Shown here in pieces: positions 1-6,667 of a DNA stretch of 21,826 nucleotides (within the stretch, counting starts at the first letter, position 1; each line of letters opens with the position of its first letter). Source of the stretch: UBA4661 sp002405405. Lineage in GTDB: Bacteria > Bacteroidota > Ignavibacteria > Kapaibacteriales > UBA4661. The notes beneath the pieces were generated by a model, which was not told where the DNA came from, ran no database searches, and was given only the letters and a program-made list of their open reading frames with translations. A program made the translations under genes and the position numbers. Location of the stretch: contig DAIUAL010000029.1 in NCBI GenBank assembly GCA_036847245.1, positions 1 through 21,826 of the forward strand, read 5' to 3'.

Positions 1-542
1 AACACAATGTCCTCGATAATCACATAGGTGGCATGCTCAAGGACACGCCAAATTTGAATCTGTGATGAGCCATAGAGTGAAAAGGGAAGAACAATAGCTC
101 GTACCAAATGATCGGTTGCAATGACCAAGGTTGCCGTGATGATGACTTTCCAATCTTGGTAGTACGAGAAAAAAGCTAGTGAAACAAAATACATGAAGTG
201 CGCTTCAATTCTTCCGCCCAGCAGATGAACAAACAAGGAGGTCATCAAGCATTGGGCAATGACATTAACATGTCGAGTCAAAGGGGTGTGTTCTTGTTTG
301 CGCGATAGAAAGATCGGCAGGGTAATGATCACTGCACCAAAAAAGACGGCAAAATAGGTGTGCGGATTGACAGAGCTTTCCGCACCTTGCCATGTCAATG
401 GTGTCAGGGTAAAAGCTATGATGATACTGATGATATATTCGATGCTGAGCAGATAGATAAATGTCTGATCGGCGCGCTTGAATATCTTACTTTGCTCTTG
501 GGCAATGTATTCGCGAATGTCGAGAGTTGTTAGTGTGTCCAT
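1..542 (-). CDS. Membrane sensor N-terminus (likely histidine kinase, chemoreceptor or cyclase), partial
   Basis: The first 180 residues of a protein that runs off the left edge. The start is the ATG at 542-540 (MDTLTTLDIREYI). After a short cytoplasmic lead it has about five hydrophobic segments: YLLSIEYIISIIIAF, YFAVFFGAVIITLPIFL, VIAQCLMTSLFVHLL, a segment after GGRIEAHFMYFVSLAFFSYY, and VIITATLVIATDHLVRA. The GGRIEAHF...FVSLAFFSYYQDW stretch and a later WRVLEHATYVIIED are the signature of an N-terminal membrane sensor module known from hybrid histidine kinases and methyl-accepting proteins. The output domain lies outside the window, so the signalling class cannot be told. It follows the RedB-like gene in the same direction. 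As annotated their ends overlap by 13 bases; after frame correction a gap of about 55 bases separates them. Confidence 0.75.
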   Translation of the reverse strand, partial: MDTLTTLDIREYIAQEQSKIFKRADQTFIYLLSIEYIISIIIAFTLTPLTWQGAESSVNPHTYFAVFFGAVIITLPIFLSRKQEHTPLTRHVNVIAQCLMTSLFVHLLGGRIEAHFMYFVSLAFFSYYQDWKVIITATLVIATDHLVRAIVLPFSLYGSSQIQIWRVLEHATYVIIEDIV

Positions 543-597
543 AACACAGTCCCCGAAAAGAAAACGATAAAAAATGATTGTGAAGAGAAAATGCCTT

Positions 598-1267
598 TTA
601 AGGTTGCAAAACAGATACTGACGGAGAAGAAAAGAGGGAGCAACCAAAAGTATATGTCTTGGAGAGAATATGCTGATCGATTGATGGTGTACGACCTTCG
701 AGTAAAGCGATGACAGAATATCCCGGGATTATCTCCAATGTGTCCTCGTGAGGGTGTTATGCCTCCTTCAAAGAGGATTGTTTGATGTGCATCGAAGAGA
801 ATCGTATGTCCTGAAGCAGTAACATGATATGCTTGGGCAATGCGCCCATTAGTATCGGTAAGAGTATGAATAGTACGATGATAGGTGCGCGAAAAATTTT
901 GAGCACGATGCCACAAGTCGCTTGCTTGCATCCACAGTAGGGAGCGAGGTTCAGTGGAGTCAGGTTGGAAAAAGATAATGTGAGTGTTGTATGCCTGTGA
1001 CTGTGTAGAGTGAAGGATATGTTCTAATTCATCAAAGCTGGCACGGGTGCATGGGCAATGCGGATGAGCAAAAAAGAGCAAAGTCGGTGTTTGAGAAACA
1101 AAGTATTGCGGTATGAAAGATGTTTGAGTAGGAACAATATCCAGACCTGTCTCCGATACAGACGATGGTCTGCGGAATTCAGCAGTACGAAAAGAATCAT
1201 ACATCAGAAGACTGAAGCCGATTAATATGGCGACAGTCCAGAGGACGAAAAAAATTCGAGAGTACAT
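598..1267 (-). pseudogene. RedB-like membrane-anchored thioredoxin-fold protein with apparent frameshift
   Basis: The start is the ATG at 1267-1265. An N-terminal membrane anchor (VLWTVAILIGFSLLMY) is followed by a thioredoxin-like domain with the Cys pair in FFAHPHCPCTRASFDEL and the later GGITPSRGHIGDNPG. These are landmarks of the RedB-like family of exported thioredoxin-fold proteins. In the unbroken frame (stop at 530) the next 60-odd residues are unlike the family. Removing one base from the CCCGGG at 722-727 instead gives GYSVIALLEGR...TFGCSLFSSP and a stop at 600-598. This restores the expected C-terminal helix and the FGC-x-LF motif, for a total of 222 residues. The corrected gene no longer overlaps the downstream sensor gene. 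This is either a real disruption or a one-base sequencing error. The RedB assignment is from remembered family motifs. Function is presumed redox-related and outside the cytoplasm. Confidence 0.65.
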
Positions 1268-1310
1268 GGCTTCTCTCTTTTTGCATCAAACAAATGTTCG
1301 CTGCATGCAT

Positions 1311-1326
1311 CTTACAAAATTGTAAG
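1311..1326. promoter_or_regulatory. Short inverted repeat upstream of the RedB-like gene
   Basis: Arms CTTACAA and TTGTAAG (7 bases each) are separated by two bases, 44 bases upstream of the start of the RedB-like gene. The size and symmetry suit a dimeric regulator's operator, but no regulator gene is adjacent and nothing else supports binding. Confidence 0.25.
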
Positions 1327-1365
1327 ACAAAATCCTATAGATTAACAGAGAGTGTGAAAGACAGC

Positions 1366-1405
1366 GCCAATAAAAAACTCCTACCGCGTATGCAGAAGGA
1401 GTTTT
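1366..1405 (-). terminator. Rho-independent terminator of the lipoprotein gene
   Basis: Arms at 1397-1405 and 1374-1382 (AAAACTCCT/AGGAGTTTT) form a 9-bp stem with a 14-base loop. Read on the minus strand the stem runs into a T tract (TTTTTTA). It lies 29 bases past the stop of the lipoprotein gene. The A-rich left arm could also let it act in the other direction. Confidence 0.7.
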
Positions 1406-1433
1406 GTGCTGTTATAAAAATCGTCGTACTAGC

Positions 1434-2336
1434 TTACTGCCCTTGACGGAATGCAGTCAATTCTTGACGGTAGCCGGGGAGCGCAAAGTTGATAACGCCT
1501 GCACCGAATGCGGACAAATCAAAAACAGATGAGGCAGGGCTAAACGCAATACGCAAAATTGTTGAAGGGGAGTTCGATGCTCCTGAAACGCCTCCCACAA
1601 GTACTTCGATAGGAATCGTACCCGTTGCAGCAAGCGGTGTTGTGCCGGCACCCAGCGAGATAAACAAACTTGCCACATGCGATTGACGGAAAACACTGTA
1701 CGATGTACCTCCAACCGTAACGGTTGAATTGCCTGTGTTTTGACCATTCAGGACAATCCACAGCGTAGCGGGAAGCAGTGTACCGCTAAAAGGAATATTG
1801 ATAGCAAAACGAAGTGTATCTGCTACGAATGGCGTTCCTGCCGCATTATTGAGTTCGGCAATTTTTGTCCATGATGGCAAAGGTCGTGGCACAACGGTCG
1901 CACCACCGAGTGAAATGGGAGGAAGGAGACCTGCTACTTGACGAGCAAAATTATAGATGAATAAGTCCGTGCCTGAACGACGCATAATCAAGGTATCTAC
2001 CGATGAAATTGCTCCGGCGGTTGTACGATTCGTATCGGTTAAAAACACAGCATCGGCATACGCAGGAAAAACAGGATTGGGTGACACGCCCGCAGGAACA
2101 CTAAAATTCAACTGACGAACAGTTCTGCTTGTCGTACCGGTTGCTGTAAAAGATGCTCCGGTTGAATTCTGATATTGGGTGTTATCGGTTAATCGAAAAG
2201 TAAAGCCTGATGTACTCGTACTACCACCACTGACCGGATCATTACCACTTGAACTTGAACAAGCAGACATAATAACCACAGCGCACAGCGCACTCATCAT
2301 AAACCCAATGCGGGTAGAAAAATGTGAAATCATCAT
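1434..2336 (-). CDS. Putative outer-membrane or surface lipoprotein, unknown function
   Basis: A 300-residue protein with a lipoprotein signal: a charged start, the hydrophobic MMSALCAVVIM, then a lipobox ending in Cys26 (IMSAC) followed by SSSSGNDP. The mature part is rich in Ser, Thr, Gly and Ala and probably mostly beta-structured, with no motif I recognise. The serine- and glycine-rich tether after the Cys is typical of surface-attached lipoproteins in this group. It has its own terminator downstream and a repeat-bearing gap upstream, so it is probably monocistronic. The start at ATG 2336 is the first of two adjacent Met codons; a start at Met13 or Met14 would also leave a usable signal peptide. 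Confidence 0.7.
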   Translation of the reverse strand: MMISHFSTRIGFMMSALCAVVIMSACSSSSGNDPVSGGSTSTSGFTFRLTDNTQYQNSTGASFTATGTTSRTVRQLNFSVPAGVSPNPVFPAYADAVFLTDTNRTTAGAISSVDTLIMRRSGTDLFIYNFARQVAGLLPPISLGGATVVPRPLPSWTKIAELNNAAGTPFVADTLRFAINIPFSGTLLPATLWIVLNGQNTGNSTVTVGGTSYSVFRQSHVASLFISLGAGTTPLAATGTIPIEVLVGGVSGASNSPSTILRIAFSPASSVFDLSAFGAGVINFALPGYRQELTAFRQGQ

Positions 2337-2662
2337 AGAACAATAAAAAGATAAAGTGAAACAGAGAAAAATAAGAATCTACAAGCACGAAAATTTGCAA
2401 AACAACACGGCATCAAAACACACCTCTATTTCGATGCCGCGAAGTTAGAAAGAAATTATCGATTATACTCGTTAGAGGGAGTGTTTTTAACAAGGTGTTA
2501 GAGCAATGGTGTGGTGATGCTATAAGCATACTATAAGAAGGGTTTGCAATGTGGTACAAACGAGAAATTGCTGTTTCACCATTTACAAAAAAACAGCAGA
2601 ATGACAAATATTAGGTTTACAACGTCAGCCCCTTATTACCTGAATAATGCTGGAAGCAGTTA
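2337..2662. other. 326-base intergenic gap holding repeat copy A
   Basis: There is no credible gene here on either strand. The gap holds the first copy of the three-copy hairpin repeat (2401-2524), which can end transcription of the secreted-protein gene to its right, and presumably the promoter of the lipoprotein gene in the AT-rich 2340-2400. I could not place a convincing promoter. Confidence 0.6.
2401..2524 (-). repeat. Three-copy hairpin repeat, copy A
   Basis: Hairpin arms are at 2408-2421 and 2426-2439 (CGGCATC...GATGCCG) with a 4-base loop. About 85 bases of conserved flank follow to the right, including TTTTTAACAAGGTGTTAGAGC (2483-2503) and GGTGATGCTATA. Copy B matches it over the whole length with nearly the same spacing. 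Read on the minus strand the hairpin is followed by a short T-rich run (TGTTGTTTTG), so it can serve as a weak terminator. This is the copy with the most mismatches in its stem. Confidence 0.6.
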
Positions 2663-3109
2663 TTACTTTGCTTTGTTCTTCCGTTTCTGCTTTGTCCCCT
2701 CAGCGCTCAGTAAAGTTTCAGTTTGTTTGAAAAACACATTCTGCCTAAAATCAGCCGGCTTTAATGCATTTAACAATTTGGGTCCGTCCGGTCGAGTTGC
2801 TTTCATGATTTTCTGATAACGTTCTTCACTCAGACGAAACTGTACACTGTCAGTATATTCGGTAATAAGGATCAAGTCAAAATTTGCTGTACTGTCTGCG
2901 GACGTTGTCAAGAGTTTATATGATTTTATATAACCGCTTTGCAAAGCAATATCGCGATACACTTTCCAGTTGTTTTCGTAAAAAAACAAGGTTTCTTGTC
3001 GCTTGTTATTCTTGATTTTTACAAAGTCAATGATCGTGATGGTTGTTTCGCTTTGTGCAAATGCAATGTGTGCACAAAGCATGAAGGTCGTAAGAAGTAT
3101 ATTTCTCAT
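2663..3109 (-). CDS. Secreted small alpha/beta protein, possibly dimeric alpha-beta barrel type
   Basis: 148 residues from the ATG at 3109, chosen because it opens directly into a signal peptide (MRNILLTTFMLCAHIAFAQS, cleavage after AFA). An upstream ATG at 3133 would add eight residues. Neither start has a clear Shine-Dalgarno. The mature part contains IIDFVKIKNN, FYENNWKVYRDIALQSGYI and FDLILITEYTD. These resemble exported Bacteroidota proteins with a NIPSNAP/Dabb-like ferredoxin fold in which a beta strand, a helix carrying the FYENNWK-type stretch and another strand alternate. The tail is strongly basic (KQKRKNKAK). No catalytic residues can be named and the function is unknown. Repeat copy A lies downstream. 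Confidence 0.65.
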   Translation of the reverse strand: MRNILLTTFMLCAHIAFAQSETTITIIDFVKIKNNKRQETLFFYENNWKVYRDIALQSGYIKSYKLLTTSADSTANFDLILITEYTDSVQFRLSEERYQKIMKATRPDGPKLLNALKPADFRQNVFFKQTETLLSAEGTKQKRKNKAK

Positions 3110-3234
3110 TGCTGGTAAAGGTGTAATCATCATGTGGTTGTAAAAATGAAAAATTGAGCATAAAAAGAATGTAGTCTCAAAATGGTAAACGAGTTCTTGT
3201 GTGGGTGACTAGAGTAATTTCTACCAATCTTTTG

Positions 3235-3270
3235 AGCTGCTTGTAGCAACACCCTGTTAGCAGTTTTTTT
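3235..3270 (+). other. Hairpin with T tract between the secreted-protein and GNAT genes
   Basis: CTGCT and AGCAG arms (3237-3241 and 3259-3263) enclose an inner AACA-CCC-TGTT stem, and seven T follow on the plus strand. It has the form of a plus-strand terminator although no plus-strand gene lies before it. Its role is unclear; it could be a structured junction left by gene insertion. Confidence 0.35.
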
Positions 3271-3275
3271 GAGCT

Positions 3276-3728
3276 TCATGATTTATCATCATCAAACGTA
3301 TAAGTGAAGTGCGTCGCATTTGTTTCACTGCTAAATTTTGTCTTTCTATAAAACTCAACAGCATGAATATCATCACTTTCAGCCTCCACATAAGCATCTT
3401 CAAATCCGTTTTGCCTACAATAGTTACAAACTTCAGCCATCAATGCTTTACCATAACCCTTTCCCTGAAAACTTGGTTCAATCCCAACATCATAGATATA
3501 TGCAATAGGCTTTGTATGATAGTATCTATGCAGAACATACACTGTCAGACCGCCAATGACTTCGTTGTTTATGATAACAACAAACACAAGAAAATCTGGA
3601 TTAGAAAGCAACTTTCCCAATAGCTCTGAATTAGCAACTGCTTCATCATTTTCAAAAACTTTTTTGAAGATTCTAATCAATTGCGCGAATTCTGATATAT
3701 CACTTTTTCCGAGTTTTTTAATACTCAT
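3276..3728 (-). CDS. GNAT-family N-acetyltransferase, AAC(3)-I-like
   Basis: 150 residues, a complete GNAT domain that transfers acetyl from acetyl-CoA to an amine. The beta4 strand IAYIYDVGIEP is followed by the acetyl-CoA pyrophosphate loop in SFQGKGYGKALM (Q/R-x-x-G-x-G/A form). The beta5 region (FEDAYVEAESDD) and the HAVEFYRKTKF helix complete the fold. The wording IYIYD-type strand, AVEFYRK and a C-terminal THFTYTF resembles the AAC(3)-I aminoglycoside acetyltransferase group, but similarity at this level does not prove drug modification. The gene is clearly more AT-rich than mdh or polA nearby, has simple A/T-biased codons, and sits between repeat copies A and B, so recent acquisition is plausible. 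The start ATG at 3728 fits the family's N-terminus. Confidence 0.8.
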   Translation of the reverse strand: MSIKKLGKSDISEFAQLIRIFKKVFENDEAVANSELLGKLLSNPDFLVFVVIINNEVIGGLTVYVLHRYYHTKPIAYIYDVGIEPSFQGKGYGKALMAEVCNYCRQNGFEDAYVEAESDDIHAVEFYRKTKFSSETNATHFTYTFDDDKS

Positions 3729-4125
3729 AATGGAATCGAAGTTATGTAATGTTCACCCGATTTAATGGAAGTGAAGTTGAAAGAAGTTAGATGAATGGTT
3801 ATTTAAAACCTATCAAACGTTTTCGAAAAAATGTACCATACAACAAAAACGGCATCGAAATACCCTTGTATCTCGACATCGCTAATGTACCAAGAAATTT
3901 CTGATGGTACTCTTTACCACGCTGTTTTTAACAAGCTGTTGGAGCGATTATACGGTGATGCTGTATGTGTGCGACAGCGTTGTGCGAGTTGCCGTAGCCG
4001 ATGATTTCGGCGTACTGCACTATCCACGTGCACAAAAGTTTGATTGAAGTACATAACTCTAATGTTGCATCATGGTCAATCGGGGTGACATGCTGTATGC
4101 TGTTCGCTTCGCACTTGCCAAAGAC
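3729..4125. other. 397-base intergenic gap holding repeat copy B and a GC-richer structured stretch
   Basis: No gene is visible. The gap contains repeat copy B (3843-3965). To its right is a stretch (3966-4118) that is more GC-rich than the genes on either side and full of short inverted repeats: GCCGA/TCGGC at 3997-4011, TGCAC/GTGCA at 4016-4032, and GTGCGA at 3982-3987 pairing with TCGCAC at 4109-4114. The GNAT promoter is presumably within 3729-3840. Confidence 0.55.
3843..3965 (-). repeat. Three-copy hairpin repeat, copy B
   Basis: Hairpin arms are at 3850-3863 and 3868-3881 with loop CCTT. The right arm has drifted (GTATCTCGACATCG). The flank CTAATGTACCAAGAAATTT is nearly identical to copy C, and the later TTTTTAACAAGCTGTTGGAGC (3924-3944) and GGTGATGCTGTA match copy A. 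On the minus strand the stem is followed by TTTTTGTTGTA, a terminator-like T tract, downstream of the DUF3088 gene. Confidence 0.65.
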
Positions 4126-4473
4126 TTAAGGATGCCAAAGCCCAACATGAAACTGATTGGCAAAGAATGTAGCTATTTTCTTTGTATCGTTAGTAAATCT
4201 CATATTTCCCAACACGGAGAATGAGTTTGCTGATTGATTGTCAAGCGAAGTAATCAATAATGGGCACCCTTGATTTTCTTCACCAACTAATGCAATAATC
4301 TCCTTGCGTGGTCTGGGGAAATCAACATATCGGATATCCAAATGATCTCTCAAATCGGGATAATAATGTAAAACGCCTTCTATCATCGCACAATGTGGGC
4401 AATAAAATTTTTGAGATTGATCAATTTGGGTATCGATAAAATCACATTGTAATAAAAAAAGTATCGGCTTCAC
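4126..4473 (-). CDS. DUF3088 family protein
   Basis: 115 residues starting at GTG 4473-4471. This start is set by a strong Shine-Dalgarno, AAGGAG at 4485-4480, six bases upstream, and by the family's usual opening (here VKPILFLLQCDFID). An in-frame TTG at 4566 would add 31 unrelated residues and is unlikely. The protein carries FYCPHCAMIEGVLHYYP with a CxxC pair, DIRYVDFPRPRKEI and GEENQGCPLLI, the hallmarks of DUF3088. The CxxC and its position next to a beta strand suggest a glutaredoxin/thioredoxin-like fold, but no function is established. It follows the YgiD-like gene in the same direction after 89 bases and probably shares its transcript. Confidence 0.8.
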   Translation of the reverse strand: MKPILFLLQCDFIDTQIDQSQKFYCPHCAMIEGVLHYYPDLRDHLDIRYVDFPRPRKEIIALVGEENQGCPLLITSLDNQSANSFSVLGNMRFTNDTKKIATFFANQFHVGLWHP

Positions 4474-4562
4474 TGCTGTCTCCTTAGCTACTTTGTAGGG
4501 AAATGTGGAGTTCATTACTTTCATTTCATGGGCATAATCTCTTGTTATGGGTAGCCATGACC

Positions 4563-5390
4563 TCAAGCAATTGTTACACTTGTCATACTCAAACTACCTC
4601 CAATTAATTTGTCGTTAAACAGCGATAAAGTTTCTCCCTTTTCTTGAAGTCCCAAGGTGTACATCAAAGGCAAGTAATGGTCCGGTGTTGGGATTGCTAA
4701 ATGCACTGCTTTTGACTGCTTGTCAAAATCTATTAAGGGTTGATAATCTCCGTTGAGTAAATAATGATTGATCGTTTCTCGTGCCTCGATTGCCCAGTCG
4801 TATCCAAAATTATCTTTCTTAAAATTTTTCCAATCTACCAGTCTCAGATTGTGAATAATATTCCCGCTTCCAATGATGAGGATGCCTTTATGTCGCAGAA
4901 TATGTAATCTCTGAGCCAGGTCAAAATGATATTGAGCCGGTTTTGTGTAGTCAATACTCATTTGAATAACAGGAATGTCGGCATTCGGGTACAAGTGCTT
5001 GATAACACTCCAAGCACCGTGGTCAAGCCCCCATTGTTCATCTAACTCTACTATTGATGGTTCAAGAATTGCCTTTGTTGCTTGAGCCAATTCCGGACTA
5101 CCTTTTGCAGGATACTGTACCTCAAAAAGTTCTTTTGGAAAGCCACCAAAGTCGTGAATCGTTCTTGGTGTTTGCATAGCTGTAACTTTTGTACCATTCG
5201 TGTACCAATGTGCCGAAATACAAAGTATTGCATGAGGTTTTGGTAAAGTTGTAGCAAGGCTTCTCAACCCCGCCACAAATTGATTTTCTTCAATCGCATT
5301 CATTGGGCTTCCGTGTCCTAAGAATAACACGGGCATTTTTTCAGAATGAGGAAATGATAGACTGATGTCATGCAGCTCACGGAGACTCAT
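4563..5390 (-). CDS. ygiD: YgiD/DODA-type extradiol ring-cleavage dioxygenase
   Basis: 275 residues from the ATG at 5390, preceded by AGGA six bases upstream. Homologues start at the same place (here MSLRELHDISLSFPHSEKMP). The family is a metal-dependent class III extradiol dioxygenase; E. coli YgiD opens the catechol ring of DOPA between carbons 4 and 5. Metal and active-site landmarks are present: LFLGHGSPMNAIEEN (His), LCISAHWY (His), RTIHDFGGFPKELF, DHGAWSVIKHLYP (His) and IIGSGNIIHNL. The closing SLFNDKLIGGSLSMTSV is also typical. The true substrate here is unknown. The frame stays open upstream to an ATG at 5603, which lies inside the loop of the mdh terminator hairpin; the 71 extra residues match nothing I recognise and I regard them as untranslated. 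Confidence 0.88.
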   Translation of the reverse strand: MSLRELHDISLSFPHSEKMPVLFLGHGSPMNAIEENQFVAGLRSLATTLPKPHAILCISAHWYTNGTKVTAMQTPRTIHDFGGFPKELFEVQYPAKGSPELAQATKAILEPSIVELDEQWGLDHGAWSVIKHLYPNADIPVIQMSIDYTKPAQYHFDLAQRLHILRHKGILIIGSGNIIHNLRLVDWKNFKKDNFGYDWAIEARETINHYLLNGDYQPLIDFDKQSKAVHLAIPTPDHYLPLMYTLGLQEKGETLSLFNDKLIGGSLSMTSVTIA

Positions 5391-5577
5391 TGGAAATCCT
5401 GATAGTGGAACGGTGGATAAATGCTGTACAATTGCCTTGAGATGATTGCAGTGTATAGTCGTCGAAATTACGGTGTTGTTCTGCGTATGCCATGAACCGT
5501 CGGTCTCTGAAAGCCTGGTCGTCATCATTGAAAGACCATCGACACTCCACACGGTCGTACTTGGCGGCATATCAAGT

Positions 5578-5619
5578 ACAACAAAAACGGCATCGAAATA
5601 CATTGGTATTCCGATGCCG
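5578..5619 (-). terminator. Rho-independent terminator of the symporter-ald-mdh run
   Basis: The 14-bp stem of repeat copy C (5619-5606 with 5601-5588), read on the minus strand, runs into TTTTTGTTGT. It begins 68 bases after the malate dehydrogenase stop. The strong stem and T tract make it the clearest terminator in the window. Confidence 0.8.
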
Positions 5620-5668
5620 CTAATGTACCAAGAAATTTTCGATGATACTCGCTATGGAGTGTCAAAAG
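5580..5668 (-). repeat. Three-copy hairpin repeat, copy C
   Basis: This is the best preserved hairpin of the set: arms 5588-5601 and 5606-5619 pair at 13 of 14 positions around a 4-base loop. The flank CTAATGTACCAAGAAATTT matches copy B almost exactly, after which similarity fades by about 5668, so this copy is shorter than A and B. It ends a few tens of bases after the mdh stop codon. Confidence 0.7.
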
Positions 5669-5686
5669 AAATTCTCTCAAACGATC

Positions 5687-6616
5687 TTAGTTAAAAACCG
5701 TCAATTTATCCATGTTGGATTTTACATCGCCTGCTGACTTGTTGAGAGCGTCTTGCTCGTCAGCGGTCAGTTTGATTTCAAAAATGCGTTCCATGCCATT
5801 TTTGCCGACAACGATAGGCACACCACAAACCACATCACTCAAGCCAAACTCGCCTTCGAGAGCTACAGCGCAAGGCAGGATGCGGCGTTTGTCGCGGATA
5901 ATGCACTCTGCCATTTCGACTGCCGATGCAGATGGCGCGTAGAACGCACTACCTGTTTTGAGGAAGTTCACAATTTCAAGACCGCCATTGGCTGTACGTT
6001 TCACGATTTCATCAATGCGCTCTTGTGGGAGCAAATCCGGCAATGGTACACCCGCAACCGTTGTGTAGCGTGGCAGTGGTACCATCGTATCGCCATGACC
6101 ACCAAGAACAAATGCTTGAATGTCTTCGACCGATACATTGAGTTCCATTGCGAGGAAGGTACGATAACGAGCGGTGTCGAGAACACCAGCCATACCCAGC
6201 ACACGATGGCGTGGCAGACCGGTTGTTTTGAGTGCAACATATGTCATGACATCGAGTGGATTCGACACGATGATGTAAAACGCATTCGGCGACTTTGCAT
6301 AGGCTTGGTCAATGCAAGATTTCACGATTTCGGCATTCTTATGGAGCAAGTCATCACGAGTCATACCCGGTTTGCGTGGCAAACCTGCGGTCATGATCAC
6401 GATATCTGAATTTTCGGTTGCATCATAGGTGTTCGTGCCGGTAATGCGTGTGTCGGAGCCAATGACAGGCATAGCTTGATACATATCGAGTGCTTTCCCT
6501 TGGGGTACACCTTCAACCACATCGACAAGAACGACTTCTTTGCAGAGCGAATCATAGGCAAGTTTTTGAGCGGCTGTCGCGCCAACATTACCTGCACCGA
6601 TAACTGTTACTTTCAT
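5687..6616 (-). CDS. mdh: Malate dehydrogenase, NAD-dependent, LDH-like type
   Basis: 309 residues from the ATG at 6616, the usual length for this family; a TTG 17 codons earlier would add a hydrophobic stretch absent from homologues. It interconverts malate and oxaloacetate with NAD(H) in the TCA cycle. The N-terminal Rossmann motif is MKVTVIGAGNVGATAA, with the NAD-selecting acid in VVLVDVVEG. The substrate loop AGLPRKPGMTRDDLL carries the Arg pair, IIVSNPLDVMTYVA the Asn and Asp, LGMAGVLDTARYR the third Arg, and FVLGGHGDTMVPL the catalytic His. The residue set marks malate rather than lactate as substrate. It lies 51 bases after ald in the same direction and ahead of a strong terminator, so it is probably the last gene of a three-gene operon. 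Confidence 0.95.
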   Translation of the reverse strand: MKVTVIGAGNVGATAAQKLAYDSLCKEVVLVDVVEGVPQGKALDMYQAMPVIGSDTRITGTNTYDATENSDIVIMTAGLPRKPGMTRDDLLHKNAEIVKSCIDQAYAKSPNAFYIIVSNPLDVMTYVALKTTGLPRHRVLGMAGVLDTARYRTFLAMELNVSVEDIQAFVLGGHGDTMVPLPRYTTVAGVPLPDLLPQERIDEIVKRTANGGLEIVNFLKTGSAFYAPSASAVEMAECIIRDKRRILPCAVALEGEFGLSDVVCGVPIVVGKNGMERIFEIKLTADEQDALNKSAGDVKSNMDKLTVFN

Positions 6617-6667
6617 GGAAATAGAAACAAAAAAGTGAGAAAAAGAAAGAGAAATTATGAGAATCAA

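Noticed and set aside
4474..4566. TTG start giving a 146-residue DUF3088 protein
   Set aside because: The extra 31 residues are not family-like, while GTG 4473 has AAGGAG at ideal spacing and the family's opening residues.
2401..5668. Integron gene-cassette array with attC sites
   Set aside because: The repeats do not show properly placed RYYYAAC and GTTRRRY core sites, there is no integrase gene, and the hairpins with T tracts fit terminators. Cassette origin is left only as a question for 3966-4118.
5753..6409. 218-residue plus-strand open frame opposite mdh
   Set aside because: It lies wholly antisense to a certain malate dehydrogenase and its sequence (many Cys, His and Trp) has no family features; it is a coding shadow.
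6617..6667. TTG start adding 17 residues to mdh
   Set aside because: The addition precedes the Rossmann strand MKVTVIGAGNVG, which is the normal N-terminus.
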